NCBI RefSeq assembly: GCF_002802915.1
Contig: NZ_PEBJ01000004.1
Location: forward strand, 1-64,000
Source of the DNA: Bifidobacterium felsineum
GTDB lineage: Bacteria > Actinomycetota > Actinomycetes > Actinomycetales > Bifidobacteriaceae
Direction: 5' to 3'
DNA length: 64,000 nucleotides
Positions 15,572 through 24,753 of this stretch are shown here, one piece after another (the stretch's first letter is position 1; every line of letters begins with the position of its first letter). The position numbers were made by a program, and so were the translations under genes. The notes beneath the pieces are model-generated. The model made no database searches. It was not told where the DNA came from and saw nothing but the letters and a program-made list of their open reading frames with translations.

Positions 15572-16342
15572 CTATTCATCGGTTGGAATGGCCTGTCCGG
15601 GGCAGGTGTGGAGTACGGCGAGCATCGCGTCTTTTTCCTGGCTGGTCACGGTGAGCTTGTATTTGTCTTTGACTCCGATTTGCCGGGCCACGTAATCGCA
15701 TCGATACGCGGTATTGGTGGGCAGCCAGTAGGCGGCGGAGGCGGAACCCTTCTCCTGATTGGCAGGACCGTCCACGGCGAGCAGATTGTACAGGTCGTTA
15801 CCGAATTGGTGGCGTTCGGCGGTGGACCAGTCGCGTGCGCCGGATTGCCACGCGTTTTCGAGGGCGACCACATGGTCAATCTGCACTTTGGCACTGGTGG
15901 TGCGGCCGCGCACGAACTGAATGGTCTGGCCGGTGTAGGGGTCTTGCAATGTGCCGGATGCCACTTCGCATGAACCGGCGTATTTGTAGTGCACGTCGGT
16001 CAGGTCGCGGGCGAGCACGTCTTCGCGGGCATCGCAGCCGTTGCCGTCGGCATCGGTTTCGCGGAAGCCGAAGGAGTCGCGGTCGTAGCCGGCAGCGTTT
16101 TGATTGTCGTCTACGGTCAGCTGGTTCAGAGTATCCGCGGCCGAGCCAGTAGCTGTGTAATTACCGGTGATTTTGCCTGCGGTGGGGCTCACTTGGGGCA
16201 ACAATAATCCTGCCGTGACGCCGACAATGGCGGCGATCACCAGCAGGATCAGGATGCGTTCCAGTGGGTTCGAAGCGTTGAATCCGCGGCGAAAATGCGC
16301 GGAACTTGGACGAGAGCGGCGGTACGAGGTGCGGCGTGGCAT
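15572..16342 (-). CDS. HNH endonuclease family protein (DUF1524-like)
   Basis: A 256-residue protein with one N-terminal membrane helix (about residues 28-50) and an exported C-terminal domain. The HNH-like core is QIDHVVALENAWQSGA, followed by FGNDLYNLLAVDGPANQEKG, as in the DUF1524/GmrSD C-terminal family. Paired cysteines (CDARED, GSCEV, YRCDY, HTCPG) suggest disulphides outside the cell. It is probably a cell-surface or secreted nuclease that degrades external DNA or RNA (inference). Similar secreted HNH proteins are common in actinobacteria. Confidence 0.8.
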   Translation of the reverse strand: MPRRTSYRRSRPSSAHFRRGFNASNPLERILILLVIAAIVGVTAGLLLPQVSPTAGKITGNYTATGSAADTLNQLTVDDNQNAAGYDRDSFGFRETDADGNGCDAREDVLARDLTDVHYKYAGSCEVASGTLQDPYTGQTIQFVRGRTTSAKVQIDHVVALENAWQSGARDWSTAERHQFGNDLYNLLAVDGPANQEKGSASAAYWLPTNTAYRCDYVARQIGVKDKYKLTVTSQEKDAMLAVLHTCPGQAIPTDE

Positions 16343-16392
16343 AGGAATAAAGGATAGTGTATGTATGAGGCGGCTCTTGTATGCGATGAGGT

Positions 16393-16442
16393 CTCTCCCC
16401 TAGTCAGCCCTTCGGCTGACAGCCCCCTCGTCAGAGGGGGCC
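16393..16442 (+). repeat. REP-like repeat, copy R2
   Basis: A 50-bp copy of the CTCTCCC...GAGGG family, with inner hairpin GTCAGCCCTTCGGCTGAC and outer CCCCCTCGTCAGAGGGGG. A fragment of the same family (CCTCGTCAGAGGGGCC) follows at 16487-16502, at the end of the aldo/keto reductase gene. Confidence 0.8.
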
Positions 16443-16510
16443 GAAGCCGCAACAGAACAGCAAGACGGTCAAGAACTTCAACAGTCCTCGTCAGAGGGGC
16501 CGCCTGAAAA

Positions 16511-17380
16511 TCAGGCGTAGGTGAAGGTGGCGGGATCGTGACCGGCGCGGGTCGGACCATCCAAAGCATCGATGGCCGCATGCTCGTCGGCGGTCAGTTC
16601 GAAACCGAAGAGGTCCAGGTTCTCCTTTTGACGAGAAGCATGCACGGACTTCGGAATGATGATCGTGCCGTTTTCGATATGCCAGCGCAGAATCACTTGG
16701 GCCGGGCTCACCTGATGCGCCTCGGCGATGCGCTCAATCGTGCCGTTGCCGGCGTTGAGGTCGGCGCCGCGGGCCATCGGCGAATAGGCTTCCACGGCGA
16801 TGCCGTGTTCCTTGCAGTAGGCCACCACTTCGCGCTGCTGCCAGGTGGGATGCAGTTCGATCTGGTTTACGGCCGGCCAGGAACCGGTCTCCTCGTAGAG
16901 TCGCTTCAAATCGGCGGGCATGAAGTTGCACACGCCAAGCGTGCGGGCTCGGCCTTCCTCGCGCAGTTTCATGAACGCCTTCCAGGTGTCGGCGCTGCGC
17001 CAGTCGAACGGGGTGGGCCAGTGGATCATGTACATGTCCACGTAATCGAGCTGAAGCTTGCTCAGGGAGTCGTCGAACGCCTTGAGCGCGGAATCATAGC
17101 CCTGCTGGGAGTCGCGCAACTTGGTGGTGACCCACAAGGTCTCGCGCGCGGCGCCCTTGTTGTATCCGGTGGCGGCGAGTGCACGGCCCACGCCGGCCTC
17201 ATTGTTGTACCCGGCCGCGCCATCGATGTGACGGTAGCCGGCCTCCAGCGCGGATTCAACCACTGGAGTCACGCCATCATCATCGATGCGCAGCACGCCG
17301 AGACCGACCTGCGGAATCGAATGACCGTCTTTCAATGCAATATCCGGTACGTTGGCGGGATTGATGTGCCCATTGGTCAT
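16511..17380 (-). CDS. aldo/keto reductase (DkgA-like)
   Basis: A 289-residue NADPH-dependent oxidoreductase of the AKR5-like group. The catalytic tetrad is visible: Asp and Tyr in YRHIDGAAGYNNEAGVG (about residues 49-65), Lys in TTKLRDSQ (about 90) and His in MIHWPTPFDWR (about 121). NPxG-type family signatures and the C-terminal IIPKSVHASRQKEN phosphate-binding loop (about 240-255) are present. It would reduce small ketones or aldehydes such as 2,5-diketo-D-gluconate or methylglyoxal; the true substrate is unknown. It is divergent from the sugar porter gene. AAGGAG precedes the ATG. Confidence 0.9.
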   Translation of the reverse strand: MTNGHINPANVPDIALKDGHSIPQVGLGVLRIDDDGVTPVVESALEAGYRHIDGAAGYNNEAGVGRALAATGYNKGAARETLWVTTKLRDSQQGYDSALKAFDDSLSKLQLDYVDMYMIHWPTPFDWRSADTWKAFMKLREEGRARTLGVCNFMPADLKRLYEETGSWPAVNQIELHPTWQQREVVAYCKEHGIAVEAYSPMARGADLNAGNGTIERIAEAHQVSPAQVILRWHIENGTIIIPKSVHASRQKENLDLFGFELTADEHAAIDALDGPTRAGHDPATFTYA

Positions 17381-17699
17381 GACGATGCTCCTTCAATTAC
17401 TGATGACTACACGCCACTGTACACGGCTTGACCGCCCATCGGAAAAGATTAAACAGTTCTTCCGCGAACCCTGCAGGCCGCGCACGATATGGACATCGTC
17501 ACATCCTAATAACTACGTAGTCAGTAACTGTATGTGTCATCATGCATAATGCTGCCGGCAACGCTGGAGGCGCCAACCACGCCGCGCGCGAAAATATCGT
17601 TCAATAATTATCCAATTATTTATGATATTTCCCGGCTAAAACTACGCGCTCCAACTAGTATGGGCTCATGTCCCCCACGCTGTATTGAGAGGAAGGCAC
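17381..17699. promoter_or_regulatory. divergent promoter region, AKR / sugar porter
   Basis: A 319-base AT-richer gap between two divergent genes. Small palindromes CTACGTAG and CAGTAACTG lie near 17515-17530 and could be operator half-sites. The sugar porter ribosome binding site is GAGAGGAAGG. No clear promoter could be picked by eye. Confidence 0.4.
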
Positions 17700-19604
17700 A
17701 TGGCGGGTCTGTTTCAGGATGCCACAAAACAATCAAATCCGCTGGGCACCGCTATCCGTACGCAAGGTTCCGGCAAATACACGTTTGGTTTGGCATTGAG
17801 CGCAGGCTTGGCAGGACTTCTCTACGGCTATGACACTGTTTCCATTTCCGGCGCAATCGAATTCCTGCGCGCACGTTACGGTTTGAGCACGGTGATGGAG
17901 GGCTTCGTGATCTCCTCCATCATGATCGGCGCCATCGCAGGCGCCGCGGCAGCCGGATTCCTTTCCGATAAGTTCGGCAGGCGACGCATTCTGATTATCG
18001 GCGGTGGGTTCTTCTTCGTGGCCGCCATCTGGAGCGCGCTGACCGTGGGCCCTATCGATTTGATTATTTCCCGTATGATCGGCGGCTACGGCATCGGCTT
18101 GACTGCGGCCTTGGCGGTGACGTACATCACCGAATCGGCACCGACCAATATTCGCGGGCTCCTGTCGTTCTCCTATCAGATGCTCGCCGTGTGCGGCATC
18201 TTTCTGACCAACGTCATCAACTACATTATCGCTTCGTATGGCTCGCATTCCTGGGATGTGAACGTCGGCTGGCGATGGATGCTTGGATTGGGCGCTATTC
18301 CCGCGGCCGCGTTCCTGCTGGCTATGCTGTGCTCCCCGGAAAGCCCTCGCTTCCTGATCCAGGTCGGCCGGACCGAGGAAGGGTTCGCCGTGCTTGAGCA
18401 CATTCTCGGCACCGAACGCGCACGTCTGCGCACGGACGACATCAGCGCATCCGTGAAACTTGAACATGAGATGTCGAAGGAATTCCACGACCTGTTCCGT
18501 CCGGGGCTCCGCAAGGCACTGGTTATTGGCATTTTCCTCGCGGTGTTCAACCAGTTCATCGGCATGAACGCCATTTCCTATTACGGACCGGTGATGTTCG
18601 CCGATCTTGGCTTTGGCGGCGATACCGAATTCCTTGCCTCGGCAAGCGTGGGCGGTGTGGAGCTGGTGGCCACGGTGATCGGCATGTATCTGATCGACAT
18701 GTTCGGCCGCAAACGCCTGATGGAAATCGGCACCGGACTGATGTGCATATTCGCCATGTGCATCGCCGCAGCCTATGCCATGGGCAGCTCGCTGCTCACC
18801 TTGATATTCGTGATGGCATTCACCGCATCGTTTGCGTTCTCGATGGGGCCGATTCCGTGGATTGTGATTCCCGAACTGTTCCCGACATATCTGCGCGGCC
18901 GTGCGACCGGTTTGTGCGTCATGTGCCTATTGTTCGCCAATTGGATCATCGCCCAGTTCACGCCGATGATGATCGACGGTTGGGGAGGTGGCATCTCGTT
19001 CCTTATTTTCAGCGCGCTGGATCTGGTGTGCTTGATGGGCATTATTGCGTTGGTGCCGGAGACCATGGGCCGCACGCTTGAGGAAATCGAGCATCTATGG
19101 CAGCCGAAAACCGATATGGCGGCCGCGAAATACGCGCTGAGCTCAGCGGATGCGAATATTCGCCATGCCGAGGCCACCTTGAGGCGTGTGGAGAATGAAC
19201 GGTTGCAGGCCATGGGCATTATGACCATGGCCGAGCGCTCCCGTATTGCCGCACAAAAGAAGGTCTTTGAGCTCGAAGCCGAACAACGCGCACGCGAATC
19301 GCAGCGTGAAACGGCGGCCGCGGCGGCCGAAGCCGCAGCTGAAGCAGCTGAGGAACCGGAATCCGTGCGTGAGGTCGGCATGAGTGAGACGCAACTGCCG
19401 CCTGTGCCCATGCCCGATATTGCGTGGCCAATGGCCGTCAGCAGCCCGGAAACCGGCATCGCAGCCATGGAGGCATCCCCATCCATTGATGGGGTGTTGC
19501 CGACCGAACAGGGACCTGGGCAAACCTACCGGACCGAGGACGAGCGAGAGGCACAGGCAATCGACCGTGCCCTCGACTCGCTGGATTCGTTTATTAAGGA
19601 GTAG
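17700..19604 (+). CDS. sugar porter MFS with C-terminal coiled coil
   Basis: A 634-residue transporter of the sugar porter family: GYDTVSISGAI in helix 1, DKFGRRR in the first cytosolic loop, PESPRFL mid-protein, DMFGRKRLMEIG in the second half and VPETMGRTLEEIE after helix 12 (near 460). It is probably a proton symporter for a hexose or pentose. Beyond the usual end it has about 165 extra cytosolic residues: a charged, Ala-rich predicted coiled coil (AEAAAEAAEE) followed by a Pro-rich acidic tail. Start ATG 17700 follows GAGAGGAAGG; an upstream TTG is less likely. Confidence 0.87.
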   Translation: MAGLFQDATKQSNPLGTAIRTQGSGKYTFGLALSAGLAGLLYGYDTVSISGAIEFLRARYGLSTVMEGFVISSIMIGAIAGAAAAGFLSDKFGRRRILIIGGGFFFVAAIWSALTVGPIDLIISRMIGGYGIGLTAALAVTYITESAPTNIRGLLSFSYQMLAVCGIFLTNVINYIIASYGSHSWDVNVGWRWMLGLGAIPAAAFLLAMLCSPESPRFLIQVGRTEEGFAVLEHILGTERARLRTDDISASVKLEHEMSKEFHDLFRPGLRKALVIGIFLAVFNQFIGMNAISYYGPVMFADLGFGGDTEFLASASVGGVELVATVIGMYLIDMFGRKRLMEIGTGLMCIFAMCIAAAYAMGSSLLTLIFVMAFTASFAFSMGPIPWIVIPELFPTYLRGRATGLCVMCLLFANWIIAQFTPMMIDGWGGGISFLIFSALDLVCLMGIIALVPETMGRTLEEIEHLWQPKTDMAAAKYALSSADANIRHAEATLRRVENERLQAMGIMTMAERSRIAAQKKVFELEAEQRARESQRETAAAAAEAAAEAAEEPESVREVGMSETQLPPVPMPDIAWPMAVSSPETGIAAMEASPSIDGVLPTEQGPGQTYRTEDEREAQAIDRALDSLDSFIKE

Positions 19605-19636
19605 TCGGACCGGGAATTATCGGGCCACTTTGCGCC

Positions 19637-22600
19637 TCACACTGTAAGCACCTGATCAGCGATGCGCATGGCGGATTCCCGGTGAGACACCAGCACCACA
19701 GCGGCGGACTTAGCGGAGTTGGTGCTGAGATCATGAATCGAACGCAGGATAATCGCCTCGTTCAACGCATCCAAACGACTGGTGGGCTCATCAAAGAGAA
19801 TGAGATCAGCGTCCCGTAGGAATACGCGCGCCAGTCCGATGCGCTGGCGTTCGCCTTCCGAAAGGCGATCGCCAAGCTCGCCGACCTCGGTGGCGAGTCC
19901 ATTTGGCAAGGAATCAATCAGATCCAATACCGATGCTTTGCCCAGGGCCTCGCGCAGGCGGGCGTCAGAAACAGTAGCGGCTTCGGATTCCGGTAAAGCG
20001 ATCAGCAGATTATCTCGAATCGTACCGTCGAACAGATGCGTGTCCTGGCTCATCATGGCCTGGATACGGCGGCGATAATGGGCATCCACTTGAGGCAATG
20101 GCGTGCCGGAAAGCAGTACTTGGCCGGATTGCGGATCCCAGTAGCGCATCAGCAGCTTCAGCATCGTGGATTTGCCGCGGCCGGATGGGCCTTGGACGCC
20201 GAGGATACCGTGGCGCGGGATTCTGAGAGAGAAGTCGGTGAGAATCGGCTTGGATGCTGCGGATGCAGGCGCTGCAGCAACACCAGGGTAGGCAAAGGTC
20301 ACATGGTCGAGCCTCATGCCTTGGAAAGCCGGTGTTGCGGTACCGGTTTCGGTGATTGCGGGAGTTTCATCCATGATGCCGAAGAGTCGGCGGGCGGCGG
20401 CAAACGTTTGGGTGAGGTTCGCCGGCAGCGCACTCAGCGCCAAAGTTGGGCCGAAGGAGCTGGTGAACAGCACGAATGCCGCGATAAGAGCCGGAATCTG
20501 AATCGGTTTGGCAGCGGCAAGTGTGAGCACGATGGCGATGGCCGCTGTGTTCAGCAGGAAGACTAGCAGTCCACCGATGCCGGCGAAGCGGCCGTTGACG
20601 CGGCTCAGTTTGGCGTGGTCGCGCCAAAGTGCACGGGTACGGTCTTCGATGGCGCGAGCGCGCTCCTCGCCGCGACCGAAACGGATGATTTCGTCGATGC
20701 CGCGCATATCGTCGAGCATCACGTCATCGAGTTTACCGGCGGCTCCGCGGATGGCCGGGCCGAGATTGTGCACGCCAGTGGCGAAGAACTTCGGGATGAT
20801 TACGCCGACCACCAGGTGCGCGACGATGAGTGCGAGCGCCATCCACGGGTTCAGAGTCGCGGCAATGATCGTGTAGACGATGGTGGTGGTCACCGCGATG
20901 GCCACTGGGCTGATGGTGTGTGCGAAGAAGATTTCTAGCAGTTCCACGTCGGTGGTGAGCATGGCGATGAGGTCGCCTTTGCCCTTGCCGGCGAGCTTGG
21001 CCGGGGCGAGGCGGCGAAGTGCCGCGAATGCCTTGGAACGGAAGAGCGCGAGCAGGTGGAAGGCCACGTTGTGGTTGAGGTACTGCTCAACGTATCGGGT
21101 GATGCCTCTGAGGAGCGCGCAGACAACCATACCGATGACTGCCGGGGCAACGCCCATGCCCCAGACCGGGTGGCCGGCGATGGCGAATGCGGCGACTATG
21201 CCGAACACCGGCAGGAAGGTTGCAGCCAGATGGCCGATGGAGCCGGAGACGGTGGCGGCCACCATCAAGCGGGTGAGCGGCGCGGCGACCTTGAGTAGGC
21301 GCTTGACGGTTTGGAAGGTGGTGAGCTGGGCGGTGTGCGCTGCGGGAGATTCGGATGTGGCTGAAACTGAAGAGGATTCAGGCAATGATACGGGTTGTGC
21401 ATCCGTATCGCGGGAGGTCTCTCCCCTACCCGGTCTACGACCAGGAGCCCCCTCGTCAGAGGGGGCCGCAATAACTGCCGACGCAGCCGTCACCAATCCT
21501 GAGTCTTCGCCATCGGAGGGGACCGCGGTAGTTGTTGGCGCTACGCCTTCTTCTACCTCCCTCTGATGAGGGAGGTGGCTCGGCGCAGCCGGGACGGAGG
21601 GAGAGACCACGGAGTCATGTTCGGCAAAGTGCTCGATATCGGCTTGCGTGGTGAAGAGTGCGGCGTAGCGACCGTCCGCCGCCATAAGCGAGTCATGCGT
21701 GCCGGTTTCGGCAACATGAGCGTGATCGAGCACTACAACCTGGTCGGCATGCTCGGCATTGGCCATGCGATGCGTGATCATGATGACCGTCTTGCCGCGG
21801 GATTCCGCCAGTTCGCGGATGGTGGCGAGGATCAGTTCCTCGGATTCCACGTCGACGCTACTGGTGGCTTCGTCAAATACGAATACCGATGAATCGTGCA
21901 GCAGCGCACGAGCGATGGCGATGCGTTGACGCTGTCCACCGGACAGGTTGGCTGCATCCGGTTCGATCACCATGTCAAGTCCGGCCGGCTGAGTGCGCAC
22001 GAAGTCGGCAATGCGCGCCTGTTCGAGGGCTCGCCACAGTTGCGATTCCACAGCATCTGGGGTACGTCCGCTATCAGCGGCACTGTCCACTGTCTGGGGC
22101 AATGCCATCATCAGGTTGTCGCGCAACGTGCCGGAGAACAGGTGGCTACTGGCACCGATCAGCGTGACGTTACGTGCGAGCGTATCGCCGGAAAGCTCGC
22201 GGACTTCTCGGCCACTCAGCGTCAGCGAACCTTGGTAGCCGGTCAATGTACCGGCGAGCAAAGCGGCGGCTGTGGATTTGCCGGAACCTGAGACACCAAC
22301 GATGGCAGTGAGCTGACTTGGCCGAGCGGTAAAGGATACGTCCGCGAGCGCTTCGGTTCCGTCTTCATAGGCAAAGGATACATCGGCGAAACCAACCTCG
22401 AACGCAGCACTATCAGCCGAAGCGCTGGCCGTGTTCGGCAGTACGGCGGTGCCATGCGTCGGCTCTGGTGCATCCAGCAGTGCGAAAATACGTTTCGTGG
22501 AGGTCATTCCATTCATGGCCACATGGAAGAACGAGCCGAGCTGACGCATCGGGATGAAGAATTCGGCGGACAGCAGCACAATGAACAGCAAGCCGGTCAA

Positions 22601-23626
22601 GGTCAGAGGGAATCCGATACCGAACGGCAGCAGGTACTGCAGACCATAGGCAACATATTTCAGCGGATTGGGCAGTTCGCTGGCGAGGTATGCCATCGAC
22701 AAACCAGTATCAAACACATGGGCATGCGCATAACGCCAAAGCGCCACACCAATGCCGGCGGCCGCGCCACCATAGGCCACCACGTCCATGGCGGTCAGCG
22801 AGCGCAGCTGAATCTGCAGCACACGCATGGTCATCACACGGAAGTTCTCGGCCTTCTTGTCCATTTCGGCGGCCGCCCGGTCGTCGGCGTCGAAGTTCTT
22901 CAGGGTTTCAAGGCCCTGGAGGTTGTCGAGGAAGGCCGCGCCCATGTCGGTGTAGCGACCCCAGTATTTCTTGAAGGCGCGGGCTGCGGTCATCGAGACC
23001 ATGCCGGTCACGATGATGATCAGCGGCGCACAAATGAGCATGGTCAGCGCGGCCGGCATATCAATCGGCGCGATGGCCACGAACAATGTGAGCGGCGCAA
23101 GAATCGCATAGAACAGCTGTGGCAGGAAAAGCTCGAAGAAGCTTTGAATTTGTTCCACGCCTTCGCCGGCGGATTGCACCACGTCCGCGGTTTTGACCCG
23201 ACTGGCATAGGAGGGGCCGAGCGCCAGCATCTTTCGATACAGCTTGGAGCGCAAAGCCAGTTTGACGCGTTCGGCGGCTTCGGTGCCGAGGCGTGTGGCA
23301 TGCGTGGTGGTGGTGTATCGCACGGCGGCGCAGAATAGTGCGAGGAGCACGTAGAACATGATGTCACCGGCCATTGGAAGCACACTGCCGCCGGTTACGT
23401 CTTGCAGCGGCGTGGGGCATGGCCATGCGTCTGGTGATGTGTTATCACATTGGTAGAGCGGTGGATCAACCGCGGTCAACGCATTGCTGAGCAGCATGAC
23501 CAGTGACAGCACGAACCCGATATTGGCAAGCAATCCCACCCACATCAGAACCACTTTGCCGGCCACGAGCTTCCCGAGACCGGGCGTTAGTTGAAATAGT
23601 CGCTTATCGAACATGCTTCCCCTCAA
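19637..23626 (-). CDS. double ABC exporter, CydDC-like fusion
   Basis: A 1329-residue protein holding two complete permease-ATPase halves in one chain. The first half has Walker A GVSGSGKST near 435, signature LSGGQRQRIAIARAL and Walker B FVFDEATS. The second has GPSGRGKST near 1165, a changed signature LSEGERQR and Walker B LILFDEPTS. The architecture recalls CydDC, which exports cysteine/glutathione for cytochrome bd assembly, and other heterodimeric exporters; here one chain would form the pseudo-dimer. The linker (about residues 670-760) is low-complexity and is partly encoded by two inverted REP-like repeats. Cargo unknown. Confidence 0.85.
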   Translation of the reverse strand: MRGSMFDKRLFQLTPGLGKLVAGKVVLMWVGLLANIGFVLSLVMLLSNALTAVDPPLYQCDNTSPDAWPCPTPLQDVTGGSVLPMAGDIMFYVLLALFCAAVRYTTTTHATRLGTEAAERVKLALRSKLYRKMLALGPSYASRVKTADVVQSAGEGVEQIQSFFELFLPQLFYAILAPLTLFVAIAPIDMPAALTMLICAPLIIIVTGMVSMTAARAFKKYWGRYTDMGAAFLDNLQGLETLKNFDADDRAAAEMDKKAENFRVMTMRVLQIQLRSLTAMDVVAYGGAAAGIGVALWRYAHAHVFDTGLSMAYLASELPNPLKYVAYGLQYLLPFGIGFPLTLTGLLFIVLLSAEFFIPMRQLGSFFHVAMNGMTSTKRIFALLDAPEPTHGTAVLPNTASASADSAAFEVGFADVSFAYEDGTEALADVSFTARPSQLTAIVGVSGSGKSTAAALLAGTLTGYQGSLTLSGREVRELSGDTLARNVTLIGASSHLFSGTLRDNLMMALPQTVDSAADSGRTPDAVESQLWRALEQARIADFVRTQPAGLDMVIEPDAANLSGGQRQRIAIARALLHDSSVFVFDEATSSVDVESEELILATIRELAESRGKTVIMITHRMANAEHADQVVVLDHAHVAETGTHDSLMAADGRYAALFTTQADIEHFAEHDSVVSPSVPAAPSHLPHQREVEEGVAPTTTAVPSDGEDSGLVTAASAVIAAPSDEGAPGRRPGRGETSRDTDAQPVSLPESSSVSATSESPAAHTAQLTTFQTVKRLLKVAAPLTRLMVAATVSGSIGHLAATFLPVFGIVAAFAIAGHPVWGMGVAPAVIGMVVCALLRGITRYVEQYLNHNVAFHLLALFRSKAFAALRRLAPAKLAGKGKGDLIAMLTTDVELLEIFFAHTISPVAIAVTTTIVYTIIAATLNPWMALALIVAHLVVGVIIPKFFATGVHNLGPAIRGAAGKLDDVMLDDMRGIDEIIRFGRGEERARAIEDRTRALWRDHAKLSRVNGRFAGIGGLLVFLLNTAAIAIVLTLAAAKPIQIPALIAAFVLFTSSFGPTLALSALPANLTQTFAAARRLFGIMDETPAITETGTATPAFQGMRLDHVTFAYPGVAAAPASAASKPILTDFSLRIPRHGILGVQGPSGRGKSTMLKLLMRYWDPQSGQVLLSGTPLPQVDAHYRRRIQAMMSQDTHLFDGTIRDNLLIALPESEAATVSDARLREALGKASVLDLIDSLPNGLATEVGELGDRLSEGERQRIGLARVFLRDADLILFDEPTSRLDALNEAIILRSIHDLSTNSAKSAAVVLVSHRESAMRIADQVLTV
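21419..21467 (+). repeat. REP-like repeat, copy R3 (inside a CDS)
   Basis: A CTCTCCCC...CCTCGTCAGAGGGGG copy in plus orientation, wholly inside the double ABC gene, where it encodes linker residues such as SDEGAPGRRPGRGE on the minus strand without breaking the frame. Confidence 0.75.
21557..21606 (-). repeat. REP-like repeat, copy R4 (inside a CDS)
   Basis: An inverted copy (CTCCCTCTGATGAGGGAG ... GGAGGGAGAG) about 90 bases from R3, also within the linker of the double ABC gene. It encodes PSVPAAPSHLPHQRE on the minus strand. Confidence 0.75.
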
Positions 23627-23717
23627 TGTGTGTCACGCAATCCTCTTCACCGTAATGGAAAAGACCGGCACACGCCAGCCTTGCCGATAGCGAAATTGGT
23701 CACAGAGTTATTTATGT

Positions 23718-23928
23718 GGCTATCTCCTTTACAAGGGGTTGATTGGAGGCTTTGGAAACATCTATCTGCTTTATGAGGGGTTCCTCATTGACGTAACCGC
23801 GACTAGAAGCAACTCCTTGCCACCGTCATTTCGCCATTTTGGAGACTGGTCTACTTAGGAAGGAACCCCTCATAAAGCAGATAGATCTTCCGCCAGGTCC
23901 AAATCAACCCCTTGTAAGCGAGATAGCC
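23718..23928. repeat. nested 211-bp inverted repeat
   Basis: The outer arms, 23718-23744 and 23902-23928, match at 25 of 27 positions; the inner arms, 23760-23785 and 23861-23886, match perfectly over 26. Each arm carries a TATCT..TTTA..AGGGGTT motif, so the motif occurs four times, twice per strand. This fills the 317-base gap between the peptide ABC operon and the double ABC gene. It may be a small non-autonomous mobile element or a structured transcript end. Confidence 0.8.
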
Positions 23929-23943
23929 ATTATTGTGAACGTC

Positions 23944-24753
23944 TCACCCGCGCGTATGGGGTGCGATGCTGACGCTACGAGCCGCGGCAAGCAGATTCTG
24001 AGCATATTGAGGGCCGGGATTGGTGAAAAACACAGCGGTCGGCTTATGCACGATGCTGTTGCCGCCACACATCACCATGATGTCGTCACAAAGTGCGTTG
24101 GCGACTCCGAGATCATGGGTGATGAGTATCAAACTCAAGCCTTGGGATTGGCGTAGCGTTGCCAGCAGGTCCAATATTTCGTGCTGGACCGAAACGTCCA
24201 GTGCGCTGGTGGGTTCGTCGGCAATCAGCACGTCCGGATTCACAGCGAGCGCACGGGCAATGGCGATGCGTTGGCGTTGGCCGCCCGAGAACGCTTGAGG
24301 GCGGCGGGAGAGGATATCGGCATCCTCCAGCCCGACCATGCTCAGCAGTTCAAGGCAACGGCGGGTAATGATTTCACGGGAAGGCCTCGCCCCTCTTGCG
24401 CCAAGTGTGTGGTGCAACAGCATGCCTTCGGAAAGAATGCGATAGACGCTGTGACTTGGGTTCAATGAGGAATCAGGATTCTGGAACACCATTTGGATAC
24501 GGCGGCGTTGTTCGCGGGTGCGTCGAATCGGTGCAAGAGGCTGCCCATCAAGTAATACTTGGCCTTCCACAGGGGCGATCAGCCCGGAGGCCACGCGTGC
24601 GAGCGTGGATTTGCCTGCGCCGGACTCCCCCACGACGCCTATGGCTCCGCCTCGCGGCAGGCTCAGTGATACATGGTCTACTGCAGTGAAATCGCCATAT
24701 CGCACGGTGATATTGCGTAGCTCGAACAATGCCGGTGATGCGTGCTGTGTCAT
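23944..24753 (-). CDS. peptide ABC importer ATPase (OppF/DppF-like)
   Basis: A 269-residue ATPase: Walker A GESGAGKST near 37-45, Q-loop FQNPDSSLNPS near 92, signature SGGQRQRIAIARAL near 157, Walker B and D-loop VLIADEPTSALD near 177. It powers import through the two adjacent permeases together with the next ATPase. Its start overlaps the stop of the upstream ATPase gene by four bases. It is the last gene of the five-gene operon. Confidence 0.92.
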   Translation of the reverse strand: MTQHASPALFELRNITVRYGDFTAVDHVSLSLPRGGAIGVVGESGAGKSTLARVASGLIAPVEGQVLLDGQPLAPIRRTREQRRRIQMVFQNPDSSLNPSHSVYRILSEGMLLHHTLGARGARPSREIITRRCLELLSMVGLEDADILSRRPQAFSGGQRQRIAIARALAVNPDVLIADEPTSALDVSVQHEILDLLATLRQSQGLSLILITHDLGVANALCDDIMVMCGGNSIVHKPTAVFFTNPGPQYAQNLLAAARSVSIAPHTRG

